A DNA stretch of 64,000 bases. Source: an uncultured Alphaproteobacteria bacterium. GTDB taxonomy: Bacteria; Pseudomonadota; Alphaproteobacteria; MPNO01; UBA2964. The notes under the pieces were generated by a model, which worked only from the letters and a program-made list of their open reading frames with translations, was not told the origin of the DNA and did no database searches. Positions 18,842 through 27,451 of the stretch are shown one piece after another; within the stretch, counting starts at the first letter, position 1; each line of letters starts with the position of its first letter. The translations under genes and the position numbers were made by a program. The stretch spans positions 1,872,335 through 1,936,334 of the forward strand of contig OX638326.1 in assembly GCA_951812775.1 (NCBI GenBank), written 5' to 3'.

Positions 18842-19876
18842 TCAGGGCGTAATGATAATCTTCCCGATGACCTCTCGGTCCTCGAGCAGCTTGACGCCTT
18901 CGGCCGTTTTCTCGAGCGGCAGAACCGTATCGATAATCGGGCTCAATTTGCCTTCGGAAATCATCTTCATCAATGTTTCCAGATCTTCCGGCAGCCAGCT
19001 GTTTGAGCCGAGAATTTTAAGCTCGAACGTCCAGACATAGCGCAAATCGGTCTTTGGATCGAAACCGGCCGTCGCACCGCAAGTCAGGATTTTACCACCA
19101 CGTCGGGTAACCTTGAAGGACGGCACCCAGGTATCGCCACCGGTGAAATTAATAACGACATCGACACCGCCTTCGAATTTACGGCGATGGGGCTTTCCGA
19201 ACTTGGTCCAGATCGCCTTGGTAAAATCTTCTTCATTATAGTTGATGACATGATCAGCATAGTTGATGACATGATCAGCGCCCCATTCGGTCAGCGCCTT
19301 CAACTTGTCTTCGGTACTGCCACAAGCCACAACTTCGCAGCCCATCGCCTTCGCCAGCAGCACACAGCAGGAGCCGACGCCACCACTTGCGCCCAGGATA
19401 AGAACCCGCTCTCCGCCCTCTAGTCCGCCATTCGCAATCATCATGCGATGCGCCGTACCATAGGCAACCGGCAATGCAGCAGCTTGTTCATAAGAACAAC
19501 CTTCAGGAATGGTAATCAATCGGGTCGCGTCAACCAGACAATATTCTGCGGTCCCGCCGGGCAGCATTTCCCCCATCAGCCCCTTGCTGGAATCTGTAGG
19601 ATCAAGTGGATTAACCAGAACGCGATCTCCCGCGTTCCAGCCTTCAACGCCAGCACCGACTTCGGAGATTTCACCGGCGACATCGAGCCCGATAATCATC
19701 GGCATCGGAATTTTAATGCCGGGCATTCCACGACAGGTAAAGACATCATGATAGTTCAGAGAGGTCGCTTTAACCCGGATAACAACCTGGCCTTCACCGG
19801 GCTGCGGGTCAGCATAATTTTCTTCTAAAGTGAGGCTGTCGATACCACCTTGTTCGTGCAGACATACTGCGCGCAT
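18842..19876 (-). CDS. MDR-family zinc-type alcohol dehydrogenase / quinone oxidoreductase
   Basis: Medium-chain NAD(P)H-dependent oxidoreductase, 344 residues. N-terminal GroES-like domain (GLDVAGEISEVGAGVEGW near residue 64) is followed by a Rossmann domain with LGASGGVGS near residue 161. GAGAG precedes the ATG. A perfect 21-base tandem duplication within the cofactor domain repeats seven residues, ADHVINY-ADHVINY, near residues 200-213. The reading frame survives, but the extra strand-loop segment may disturb the fold; family members normally carry one copy. Likely co-transcribed with the downstream acyl-CoA ligase. Confidence 0.86.
   Translation of the reverse strand: MRAVCLHEQGGIDSLTLEENYADPQPGEGQVVIRVKATSLNYHDVFTCRGMPGIKIPMPMIIGLDVAGEISEVGAGVEGWNAGDRVLVNPLDPTDSSKGLMGEMLPGGTAEYCLVDATRLITIPEGCSYEQAAALPVAYGTAHRMMIANGGLEGGERVLILGASGGVGSCCVLLAKAMGCEVVACGSTEDKLKALTEWGADHVINYADHVINYNEEDFTKAIWTKFGKPHRRKFEGGVDVVINFTGGDTWVPSFKVTRRGGKILTCGATAGFDPKTDLRYVWTFELKILGSNSWLPEDLETLMKMISEGKLSPIIDTVLPLEKTAEGVKLLEDREVIGKIIITP
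19239..19280. repeat. Perfect 21-bp tandem duplication inside the alcohol dehydrogenase gene
   Basis: Two adjacent units, 19239-19259 and 19260-19280, differ only at the last base and begin TAGTTGATGACATG. They repeat seven codons in frame (ADHVINY twice). The near-identity implies a recent slippage event. Confidence 0.95.
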
Positions 19877-19957
19877 TTAACTCTCCTGTTGCTATCTTAA
19901 TGGGCTTGTAAGGGCCTGCTCATCCTGAACGCGATGTGCCCCATTGCGGGGGCTACG

Positions 19958-20533
19958 TCAAGTCCGGGCCGTATAGATTTTATCGACATTCGCCCCGAGT
20001 TTAGATGAATTCCCGCCATAAACATGAATGGAGATTGCCGGTGTCGCACCCGGGTTATGCATACAGTGGATATTAGCGGCATTAACGGGCATGTGCGTGA
20101 CCGAGCCCGCAACATGATGCGTGCTGTCAATCGCGCGCGCTTCGACGCACTCAGCACCCGCGTCGACCGACTCATATATCGTTTCCTGAATTTCACCGGT
20201 CAGAACACCAAAACTGCACCAAGTCTTATGGTCGTGGATTGGTGAGTGAATGCCGGCAGGCCAGACTACCGCCAAAACCGAAAATTCATCGTGGGGACAC
20301 AGAAACACTTCGTGCTTTTCGTAATCTTCGCCATTGAGCGACTGTTGTTCCGGCGTCAGCAGATCGGGACAGGATAACAACACGGGCAGATGTTCAGCGA
20401 CCGCAGCTGGGACGTCTTCCAGCGGGAGGGTCGCCAGCAGATTGCCGACGGTCTTACAGAATGCGGGAATCAAAGTCGCCGGTTCCTTGGCAACCGACCC
20501 CTTAAGATCGTTCATATCGATCACTTCATGCAT
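19958..20533 (-). CDS. Cysteine dioxygenase-like cupin protein
   Basis: Cupin of 191 residues resembling thiol dioxygenases. Metal-binding histidines appear in SPIHDHKTWCSFGVLTGEI near residue 98 (HxH), with a third in NIHCMHNPG near residue 163. Iron-dependent members oxidise cysteine or 3-mercaptopropionate to the sulfinate. Upstream on the same strand lies chaC, whose product releases Cys-Gly from glutathione, so a thiol-catabolism link is attractive. The substrate is inferred only from fold. A second cupin of this sort occurs at 56.3 kb. The start may be either M1 or M7. Confidence 0.75.
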   Translation of the reverse strand: MHEVIDMNDLKGSVAKEPATLIPAFCKTVGNLLATLPLEDVPAAVAEHLPVLLSCPDLLTPEQQSLNGEDYEKHEVFLCPHDEFSVLAVVWPAGIHSPIHDHKTWCSFGVLTGEIQETIYESVDAGAECVEARAIDSTHHVAGSVTHMPVNAANIHCMHNPGATPAISIHVYGGNSSKLGANVDKIYTART

Positions 20534-20669
20534 AAAAGACTCCCGCTAAAAACAATGCCGAAACACTCCTAAATTTCGGTAAATTGCATTTTAGTCAGGA
20601 TATTTTTTTAATCAATCATAAAAATGAAGAATTTTCTTTTCAAAACATGATTCTGAACAAAATTGTGTT

Positions 20670-21215
20670 CTATTTCGAGGTGACCGACATTTCCCGCACA
20701 AACCGTTCAATTTCAAACACATGCGGATCATCTGCGCCAAGTCTCCGTAATGCTTCTGCCAGTCGCAGAACATACTCATCATTCGGTCCACTGGGCCCAG
20801 TTGAAGCAACCACCTGAGCAGCGATTCTTTCTGCTGATTCCGGACCCAGATAGTTTGGGTTGTTGGGCGTACCAATATACACAAGCCCCTCAGCGGCCGC
20901 GGGATCACCGGTGCGAAACCGGAGTTCCACGGATTCCAGGCTGTAGCCGCCTTTTTCGCGATAGTCGAGAGCATCCATAATTGGCTTCGTATTGTGCGCT
21001 GCGATCCGATAGGCCATGCCCCAGCACGTTCCGCTCTCATCAGCCTCCAGCGTGACCACACGCCCCGGCGCACCGGGCACGCCGCGATGATCGGTTGAGC
21101 CCTGCCAGAAACGTCTTACCCAGCCATTGATTATCGCCAGGCGCTTTTCGACAAATTCGAAATCCGGCCGCCACACGAGCGACCCGTAACCAAAAACCCA
21201 TATGTCTTTACTCAT
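20670..21215 (-). CDS. chaC: ChaC-type gamma-glutamylcyclotransferase
   Basis: Glutathione-specific gamma-glutamylcyclotransferase, 181 residues, splitting glutathione to 5-oxoproline and Cys-Gly in the cytoplasm. The substrate-loop motif VFGYGSLVWRPDFEF is at residues 7-21, WQGSTDHRGVPGAPGRVVTL follows, and the catalytic-Glu segment DYREKGGYSLESV lies near residue 83. Length and motif order match the family. The CDO-like gene follows on the same strand 136 bases later. The oxoprolinase-like HyuAB at 1-5 kb could use the 5-oxoproline, but that connection is speculative. Confidence 0.9.
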   Translation of the reverse strand: MSKDIWVFGYGSLVWRPDFEFVEKRLAIINGWVRRFWQGSTDHRGVPGAPGRVVTLEADESGTCWGMAYRIAAHNTKPIMDALDYREKGGYSLESVELRFRTGDPAAAEGLVYIGTPNNPNYLGPESAERIAAQVVASTGPSGPNDEYVLRLAEALRRLGADDPHVFEIERFVREMSVTSK

Positions 21216-21280
21216 GATCTGTTTTTAACGCATCTATCACTAAGCGGAAATAGTCATCCCCAAGACGTTCTATCAGCGAC

Positions 21281-23017
21281 ATGCTAGGCTTTTTGAAAAC
21301 ATCGGGGAGATCATTCATATCCAGCAAGCTAAAAATCGCTCACCTGTCCGGGTCGAACACAACGATCAGCAATACACCCCCCATGGTAACGAGCAATAAG
21401 GCGCGCCAAAAATATGGTCTGCCTGCACGGTCTAATTTCGATGGCAGCAGCCAAAAGTTTGAGGTTCTTCGGCCACAACGACTGGCAGCACCAGCAAAAA
21501 TCTATATCGAGCAATTCAGTGCTCATCCGTTAGAGGCGGACGCCGCCGAACTCTATGGACCGCCAGATGGGTACCTCGACAAGAACGGTGAATTTAGCGA
21601 GACGCGCCGAGATGACAGCGACACGCCAGTTTACGAGGTTGAGATTTCCCCTGATGACGGTCTCTACCCGCTGCCCTATATGGCACGGCAAGCTGATGGC
21701 AGTCCGTGGGAGGACGATTGCGCATTTCCGGGCGCACCGGCGGAGCAGAGCCGGCAGCCATATTTCCCTGATGGCTCGCGAATGTTCGAGGAAATTGATC
21801 GTCTCAGCATTGCGGAAAACGGTACCGGCAATCTGGTCTCCGCGTGCGCCGACATGGAATTTTTCAGAATTTTGCCTTCCAGCGGCTATTCCAAAGGTCT
21901 CCCGGCGAATTTACGAACGGATGTCGGGGACGGCGACATTCCGCCAGAAACATTAGGTCACGACTACGTCGTTTATCGCCCGCGTCATTTATCTGTTTCA
22001 CCACCTCGCCCCGCGCTCGCGATCATAGCCAACGAAGCACAGCGCATTCTCGATACCGGCGATTATCTTGGCGCAATCTGGACACAAGGAAGCCCAAGGA
22101 TCGAGGAAACGCTTTATTGGCTTAATATTATTCTGGACACCGCTCTCCCTGTCTGCGGAAACGCAGCGCAACGGCCGCATGGCGAGATCAGCAATGACGG
22201 CCCCAGGAACCTGGTGGACTCCGTTGAATATATTACCTCGCGAATATGGGAAGACGCAGATGGCCGGAACAAGGCCGGGATGGTTGTCATTCAGGAACAA
22301 CAGGTGTTCTCGGCACGCGAGGTACAAAAAGGTGACGCGAGACCAGGAGGCTACGTCGCGACGGGCGGACATGGCGGATTGCTTGGTGCTGTCCGAGGCC
22401 ACAATCTACTGCCTATTCTCACCTACCTGCCTGGTGCAAAACACACGTGGCTGTCCGACGTAAACCGGGCGCGCATCCCCAGTTCAGTAAACGGTATCAC
22501 CTTTTCCGGTAATGAAATCGTGCCAACAGAAATTCAGGTGAAAGACGATGAGGGGAATTTAATTGAATCCGCGATCCCGCATGTGTCCATCGTTAAGGAT
22601 GGAAACTACACAGCAGAATCATTCGAAAGTGGCTCGGATCGCGAGGTCGATACCGTCGCCCAAATCGAAGACAATTTGGCGAACAACCCGCTCGCCGGTT
22701 TTGTCATCGAAGGTCAGTCCCCCTACGGATCAATGACCAACAAGCCGCGTGAACGATTGCTCGCCCGCGCCATACATTGCGGCATGCCTGTCGTCCGTGT
22801 TGGAAGAGGCAATAATGAAGGCTTCTCCTCCGGTGACGGCGGCTTTATCGGCGGGAGCAATCTCACAGCGACAAAAGCGAGGTTGCTGTTAATCGCCTGT
22901 CTTCTGCGGTTCGGCGCGTTACCGCCAGCAGCCGATCCTGACAATCCCACTGATGCAGAGACCGCTGCGATCGAGGCGAAAGTCGCCGAATATCAGAATA
23001 TTTTTGACACACATTGA
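21281..23017 (+). CDS. Divergent asparaginase-superfamily protein, extended
   Basis: A 578-residue protein, far longer than the 330 residues of L-asparaginases, with recognisable asparaginase-like landmarks. N-terminal KIAHLSGSNTTISN (residues 18-31) sits where TGGTIAS normally lies. IWTQGSPRIEETLYWLN (near 266) replaces the THGTDTMEETA motif, so the catalytic Thr-Asp pair becomes Ser-Pro. ISNDGPRNLVDSV matches SADGPLNL, and IGGSNLTATKARLLL matches the C-terminal domain. A segment of over 200 residues is inserted between motifs 1 and 2. The ATG at 21281 keeps motif 1. The changed residues predict another amide or no asparaginase activity. The MBL hydrolase gene follows by ten bases. Confidence 0.7.
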   Translation: MLGFLKTSGRSFISSKLKIAHLSGSNTTISNTPPMVTSNKARQKYGLPARSNFDGSSQKFEVLRPQRLAAPAKIYIEQFSAHPLEADAAELYGPPDGYLDKNGEFSETRRDDSDTPVYEVEISPDDGLYPLPYMARQADGSPWEDDCAFPGAPAEQSRQPYFPDGSRMFEEIDRLSIAENGTGNLVSACADMEFFRILPSSGYSKGLPANLRTDVGDGDIPPETLGHDYVVYRPRHLSVSPPRPALAIIANEAQRILDTGDYLGAIWTQGSPRIEETLYWLNIILDTALPVCGNAAQRPHGEISNDGPRNLVDSVEYITSRIWEDADGRNKAGMVVIQEQQVFSAREVQKGDARPGGYVATGGHGGLLGAVRGHNLLPILTYLPGAKHTWLSDVNRARIPSSVNGITFSGNEIVPTEIQVKDDEGNLIESAIPHVSIVKDGNYTAESFESGSDREVDTVAQIEDNLANNPLAGFVIEGQSPYGSMTNKPRERLLARAIHCGMPVVRVGRGNNEGFSSGDGGFIGGSNLTATKARLLLIACLLRFGALPPAADPDNPTDAETAAIEAKVAEYQNIFDTH

Positions 23018-23027
23018 GGAAATACCC

Positions 23028-24140
23028 ATGACTTCGAGCAAAAGCCGCGAGTATCGCGATCATTATTTTCCAGGCACCGAGGAGCTGGCAGATGACGAGG
23101 TAAGGGTCGTTGCCCTCGGAACTGGTATGCCGCTGGTGCGTCGTAGCCAAGCGTCAGCGTCGTTTTTGGTACAGCTCGGTAATGGCGATAACTTTATCTT
23201 CGATATGGGGTCACATGCCGCTGCCAACCTCGCCTGCCTCGAAATCCCCTTTAATCAACTCACCAAAGTCTTCCTCGGCCACCTGCATATTGATCATGTC
23301 GGCGATATTGGCGAGCTGTGGATCTGCGGCTGGCTCGGCGCCCGCACCAAACCGTTGGAAATCTGGGGTCCATCCGGTGATACACCCGAATACGGCACTG
23401 CCGCTTTTGTCGATAATTTGAAAAAAACTCTAGCCTGGGATTATCGGACCCGCACCGGCAGCGTCCCAGAAAGCGGCGGCGAGATGATTGCCCATGAGTT
23501 CGACTTCACCAAATCGGCCGTCATATACGAGGAAAATGGTGTCAAAATCACTTCCTTCCCGGCCATCCATATTTCCGATGGCGCGGTCAGCTTCCGGCTC
23601 GAATGGAATGGCCGCACGATCGTCTATTCCTCAGACACCAACCCCAATAAATGGTTCCTCGATTATGCCCGGGATGCGGATTTGGTGATCCATGAGTCCT
23701 TTATGACGGCCAACACATTGGTCCGCCGCCGCGGTTTTAAACCGGAAGTCGCCGAAATGGTGGCGACCAAATATCACACCTCACCGGCACAGGCGGGCAA
23801 AGTCTTCAGTGTTGTGAAACCACGCCTCGCCGTCGCCTATCATTTCTTCAATGATCTCGACACCAAGTATGAGGTGTTGGAAGAAATCCGTACGACCTAT
23901 GACGGACCACTCACGCTCGCCGAGGACATGGTTGTCTGGAATGTGACGCCGGACGATATCATCGTCCGGCAGGCAGCCGTTGCCGATAATGTCTGGCCCA
24001 ACCAAACCAAAGAAGATGCCGCCGTGTTTCCGACCTTAAAACGCGGTCCACAGGTCCTACCGTCGCAATGGGTTCAGGATGGCTTACTGGAATTCGATGA
24101 CGATATGAACATCACCAACTACACCGAAGATGACGACTAA
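23028..24140 (+). CDS. MBL-fold metallohydrolase
   Basis: Metallo-beta-lactamase-fold hydrolase, 370 residues. The dinuclear metal site is LGHLHIDHVGD (HxHxDH, near residue 82), with further ligands in SFPAIHISDG, YSSDTNP and AYHFF. The ATG at 23028 follows the upstream stop by ten bases and has TGAGGA before it; the longer frame would overlap that gene. It resembles tRNase Z/arylsulfatase-like MBL enzymes, and possibly the GntH group named after guanitoxin biosynthesis, which I cannot confirm here. Probably acts with the asparaginase-like partner on one substrate pathway. Confidence 0.85.
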   Translation: MTSSKSREYRDHYFPGTEELADDEVRVVALGTGMPLVRRSQASASFLVQLGNGDNFIFDMGSHAAANLACLEIPFNQLTKVFLGHLHIDHVGDIGELWICGWLGARTKPLEIWGPSGDTPEYGTAAFVDNLKKTLAWDYRTRTGSVPESGGEMIAHEFDFTKSAVIYEENGVKITSFPAIHISDGAVSFRLEWNGRTIVYSSDTNPNKWFLDYARDADLVIHESFMTANTLVRRRGFKPEVAEMVATKYHTSPAQAGKVFSVVKPRLAVAYHFFNDLDTKYEVLEEIRTTYDGPLTLAEDMVVWNVTPDDIIVRQAAVADNVWPNQTKEDAAVFPTLKRGPQVLPSQWVQDGLLEFDDDMNITNYTEDDD

Positions 24141-25072
24141 GCGGCAGGCGGACAGACGTCTTCTTCGTCAAAGACAATAATCGCCGCCCCGGCCGCATCA
24201 TCAGGCTCGATCAGGATTGCATGATCGCCCATCGTTGAAGTGGCAACGCCTGCATCATCCAGGTACTGGCGTGTCTTATTGAGGTCCTCTGATTGCAGGC
24301 AGACTGTCGCCATAAAGGGGGTTGTTGGAATATCAGTCCCTGGCGAGACATCCTTTAAGGAGTCCGACGTCGCAAAGCCCAGCCGCCCGCGATCCAGTTG
24401 CAGGGAGCGATAGCCCCCGTCCCCAATTGCAGGCTTGCCGGTAAAACGGCTAAAACGTTCCGACACCTCATCCACGTCGTCAACACACAGTATTACGCCG
24501 CCGAGGGCGACGATACCGTTCTCGCGCGCGATGATATGGTCCTGCCAAACAAGATCGGGCGTTTCCTGACGCAACATCTGCACCCGCCCCTCCGGCATAA
24601 CACCGGGGGGCACCCGCAACACGGTAAAGGCGACCTCAGCTTCGCGGCCATCTCCCAGCGTCAAGGGACGCCGCAGATGCACCGGGTCAAGTGGTGAGAA
24701 ACCACCATCCTGTAATCGTTTATGAGCACCATCGCTGTCATCAATGGTGAAGGCGACCAGATGCAAACCGTGATACCGGTCCAGCGCCGCATTGAGCTGT
24801 TGAGACAACGGCGTATCGACGCCAGGGACAGTCGCCAGAAATTCCAGATAGCCGCGCTGCAACATGGCACAGCGGTTACCAGTCCCCGCCGGCACTGGCG
24901 GCCCTCCATCGGGATCCGCATTATGCTGGGCAACGAAGGGCGTCAGGATAAAACCCAGCCTCTCCATAGTCGTCGCAAGAGCGTCCATATCGGGCACAAA
25001 CCATCCAACATGGTCGAGAAATACCCCGGCGCCACTCGGTGTTTGTGGCGCATCGGCAGGAACGTCTGTCAT
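24137..25072 (-). CDS. VOC-family (glyoxalase/dioxygenase-fold) protein
   Basis: Vicinal-oxygen-chelate protein, 311 residues, with two tandem VOC modules: the first opens FLDHVGWFVPDMDALATTMERLGF near residue 20, the second covers GGVILCVDDVDEVSERFSRFTGK near residue 190. A DGDxNxNE-like loop is not evident and the function is unknown; glyoxalase-like lyases or extradiol enzymes are alternatives. The ATG at 25072 comes one base after the ridA stop, so the pair is coupled. Its 3' end overlaps the convergent MBL gene by four bases. Confidence 0.8.
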   Translation of the reverse strand: MTDVPADAPQTPSGAGVFLDHVGWFVPDMDALATTMERLGFILTPFVAQHNADPDGGPPVPAGTGNRCAMLQRGYLEFLATVPGVDTPLSQQLNAALDRYHGLHLVAFTIDDSDGAHKRLQDGGFSPLDPVHLRRPLTLGDGREAEVAFTVLRVPPGVMPEGRVQMLRQETPDLVWQDHIIARENGIVALGGVILCVDDVDEVSERFSRFTGKPAIGDGGYRSLQLDRGRLGFATSDSLKDVSPGTDIPTTPFMATVCLQSEDLNKTRQYLDDAGVATSTMGDHAILIEPDDAAGAAIIVFDEEDVCPPAA

Positions 25073-25073
25073 G

Positions 25074-25472
25074 TCAGCCTTTCTTCGCGGCGATACATTC
25101 AACCTCCAGCAGATACTCCGGACTGGCCAGCCCTGATACCAGCAGAAAGGTTGAGGCGGGTTTGATGTCTCCCCAGACGCGGGAACGAACAGACTGATAG
25201 CCGTCGCGATCCTCGCGATTGATCAGAAAAGACTTCATAAAGACAACATCTTCGAAGCCGTAACCGGATTCGGCGAGAACTTTTTTCATATTGCTAAAGA
25301 CCAGCTCGGCCTGAGCCTCAATACCTTCAGGAACAGAGCCGTCTTTAGCGGTAGCAGTCTGCCCGGCGACGAACAGGTACTTGCAGCCAGCGTCGGCTTC
25401 TACGGAATGGTGATAATTTTGCGGAAACGATAATGAATCTGGATTTGTCCGAATATGAGCCACGTCAATCAC
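25074..25472 (-). CDS. RidA-family (YjgF/Rid) protein
   Basis: Rid-superfamily protein, 132 residues, forming trimers in most relatives. RidA itself hydrolyses reactive enamine/imine intermediates to ketoacids and ammonia; other Rid members serve in catabolic deamination. Recognisable segments are FVAGQTATAKDGSVPEG near residue 34, QAELVFSNMKKVLAESG and SPEYLLEVECIA at the end. The usual RidA arginine (before the final V-E-x-E) is replaced by the Ser-Pro-Glu-Tyr stretch, so it likely belongs to a catabolic Rid subgroup. It precedes and touches the VOC gene. Confidence 0.85.
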   Translation of the reverse strand: MIDVAHIRTNPDSLSFPQNYHHSVEADAGCKYLFVAGQTATAKDGSVPEGIEAQAELVFSNMKKVLAESGYGFEDVVFMKSFLINREDRDGYQSVRSRVWGDIKPASTFLLVSGLASPEYLLEVECIAAKKG

Positions 25473-25662
25473 TCCTGTTGCGTTCTGTCGAGCGAAATGC
25501 CCGACTGATTTGGGCCCATGATACCAGCCCGCGCCGCACCGTCACGGGTGAAAACAAAGATATTCATTTGTTACCTACACGCCTGATCTCGCAGTTGGAC
25601 TGCCAGTCACGCCCCTGATACGGTTGATTGAACATATTTGAATAAACGACGGAGAAAACAGC

Positions 25663-26378
25663 ATGGCAGTAACTGAAATCAATGTCCCCGCTTCAGGCGG
25701 CGGCAGCATTCCTTGCCGGGCGGCAATGCCGGATGGGGGCCCCAGCACCGGGGTCGTCATCGCGCCGACGATCTTTGGTCTCAATAACGACATGGACATG
25801 GTGCTTGAACGGCTCGCTGGTGAAGGCTTTGCGGCCGTTGTTCCCAACCCGTTCTCGCGCGACGGGGAACCAGGCATTATCGGGCATTCCGGGGAAGATC
25901 GCGAACGCGCCTTTGCCCGACTCGGGCGGACACCCTTCGATCAGGCTTTTGGAGATATGGCGGACGTGGAGATATGGCGGACGTCATCAACGATTTGCGC
26001 GCGCAGTCCCATTGTAATGGCAAGATCGCCGTCATGGGGTTCTGCTATGGTGGCCCGTTTGCTCTTGTCGCCGCCGCTAAATGCGGCATCCAGGCGGGCC
26101 TTTCCTATCACGGTTCGTTTGTCCAGGATCACCTCGCCGCCGTCCCCGATGTGGCCTGCCCGCTCAGCTTTCACTGGGGCGATAATGACAATGCTGCGCC
26201 GCTGGATGTCATCGAGCAGGTGAAGCGATCATTTTCGGCGCTCGATAATGCTGAGATATTCCTCTACGAGGGCGGTGTTGGCCACGGGTACATGCTTCCT
26301 GGCCACGGCGACGCCTACAATGAAGCGGCAGCGGAGCTGTCCTGGAAACGCAGTTTAGAGCTGCTGCATTCGATCTGA
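25663..26378 (+). pseudogene. Dienelactone hydrolase gene, frameshifted by a 17-bp tandem duplication
   Basis: Alpha/beta-hydrolase of the dienelactone hydrolase family in two frames. The first 101 codons (MAVTEINVPASGGGSIPC...AFGDMADV) end at a perfect 17-bp duplication at 25951-25984; the remainder continues in another frame as MADVINDLRAQSHCNG with the nucleophile motif GFCYGGP (Cys) and the histidine in GVGHGYMLPGHG. Removing one copy gives one intact frame of 232 codons, the normal length. The catalytic residues are intact, so inactivation is very recent, reversible by slippage, or an assembly artefact. Confidence 0.9.
25951..25984. repeat. Perfect 17-bp tandem duplication (frameshifting)
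   Basis: GGAGATATGGCGGACGT occurs twice back to back, 25951-25967 and 25968-25984. Seventeen is not a multiple of three, so it shifts the frame of the dienelactone hydrolase gene. Confidence 0.97.
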
Positions 26379-26387
26379 AGCGAGCCA

Positions 26388-26424
26388 AAAGAAAAGGGCC
26401 GCCGCCCTTGCGGACGGCGGCCCG
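26388..26424 (-). terminator. Terminator of the nrdA-dinD-nrdB unit
   Basis: GGGCCGCCG and CGGCGGCCC pair around a ten-base loop. On the minus strand the stem is followed by TTTTCTTTT, 43 bases downstream of the nrdB stop. It also lies just after the convergent dienelactone hydrolase gene. Confidence 0.88.
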
Positions 26425-26466
26425 GCTGAAAGCCCCGGTGCCTACTCTAAGAAACTACTCTGGCAA

Positions 26467-27432
26467 TCAGCTGTTCCATACCTCGTCCCAGTCGCCGCGA
26501 GTCGCCGCTTTGGAGTACTCGGTCGCGCGGTTTTCGAAGAAATTCGCGTGCTCGACCCCGTTGAGGATTTCATCCAGCCAGGGGAGCGGGTTTTTTTCGA
26601 TCCGGAAGATTGGCTGCAGACCAAGCTGCGATAAACGCCGGTCGGCAATAAAGCGGATATATTCTTTGACCTCGGCAGCCGTCAGTCCTTCGGCGGGGCC
26701 AAGCTCGAAGGCGAGATTGATAAACGCATCTTCGTGATCAACAACCGTATTGCAGGCGAGATAAATTTCCCGCTGTAGATCAGCCGTCCAGATTTCCGGA
26801 TTCTCCGATACAAACGTGCGGAACAGCTTGATCATGGACTCGCAATGCAGGCTTTCATCCCGCACCGACCAGGAGACAATCTGCCCCATCCCCTTCATCT
26901 TGTTGTGACGCGGGAAGTTCAACAGGATCGCAAAAGATGCGAAGAGTTGTAAGCCTTCTGTAAAGCCCGCGAACACTGCCAGTGTCTTGGCAATATCTTC
27001 CTTACTGTTGCAGTTAAAGCCCTGCATGTAGTCGTACTTGTCCTTCATCTCCTTGTAGCGGAGGAAGGCCTGGTACTCGGTCTCGGGCATGCCGATCGTA
27101 TCAAGCAGATAGGAATACGCCGCAATATGCACGGTCTCGATATTGGAGAACGCCGCCAGCATCATCTGCACCTCGGTCGGTTTAAAGACCTGGGTGTAAT
27201 ACTTCATGTAGCAGTTATTGACCTCAATATCGGCCTGGGTGAAGAAGCGGAAAATCTGGGTCAGCGTATGGCGTTCTTCTGGGCGCAGCTTGTTGTGCCA
27301 GTCTTTGACGTCATCCGCCAATGGCACTTCTTCCGGAATCCAATGCACGCGCTGCTGCGTTAGCCAGGCGTCATAGCACCACGGATAGCGAAATGGCTTA
27401 TAGACAATTTTTTCCTCCAGCAGCCCTGACAT
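26467..27432 (-). CDS. nrdB: Ribonucleoside-diphosphate reductase class Ia, beta subunit
   Basis: Di-iron tyrosyl-radical subunit, 321 residues. Iron ligands and the radical tyrosine align with E. coli NrdB: E70 (QADIEVNN), E99 and H102 (IETVHIAAY), with Tyr106 in the Tyr122 position, so this is class Ia and not the Phe/Leu-bearing Ic type. Later ligands fall in FAGFTEGLQLF and RDESLHCESM. It delivers the radical to NrdA for deoxyribonucleotide synthesis. dinD, not nrdA, is the gene directly upstream (19 bases), so nrdB may be read from the SOS-boxed dinD promoter as well as from nrdA. Confidence 0.96.
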   Translation of the reverse strand: MSGLLEEKIVYKPFRYPWCYDAWLTQQRVHWIPEEVPLADDVKDWHNKLRPEERHTLTQIFRFFTQADIEVNNCYMKYYTQVFKPTEVQMMLAAFSNIETVHIAAYSYLLDTIGMPETEYQAFLRYKEMKDKYDYMQGFNCNSKEDIAKTLAVFAGFTEGLQLFASFAILLNFPRHNKMKGMGQIVSWSVRDESLHCESMIKLFRTFVSENPEIWTADLQREIYLACNTVVDHEDAFINLAFELGPAEGLTAAEVKEYIRFIADRRLSQLGLQPIFRIEKNPLPWLDEILNGVEHANFFENRATEYSKAATRGDWDEVWNS

Positions 27433-27451
27433 TTTTATTCTTCCCTAAAAA

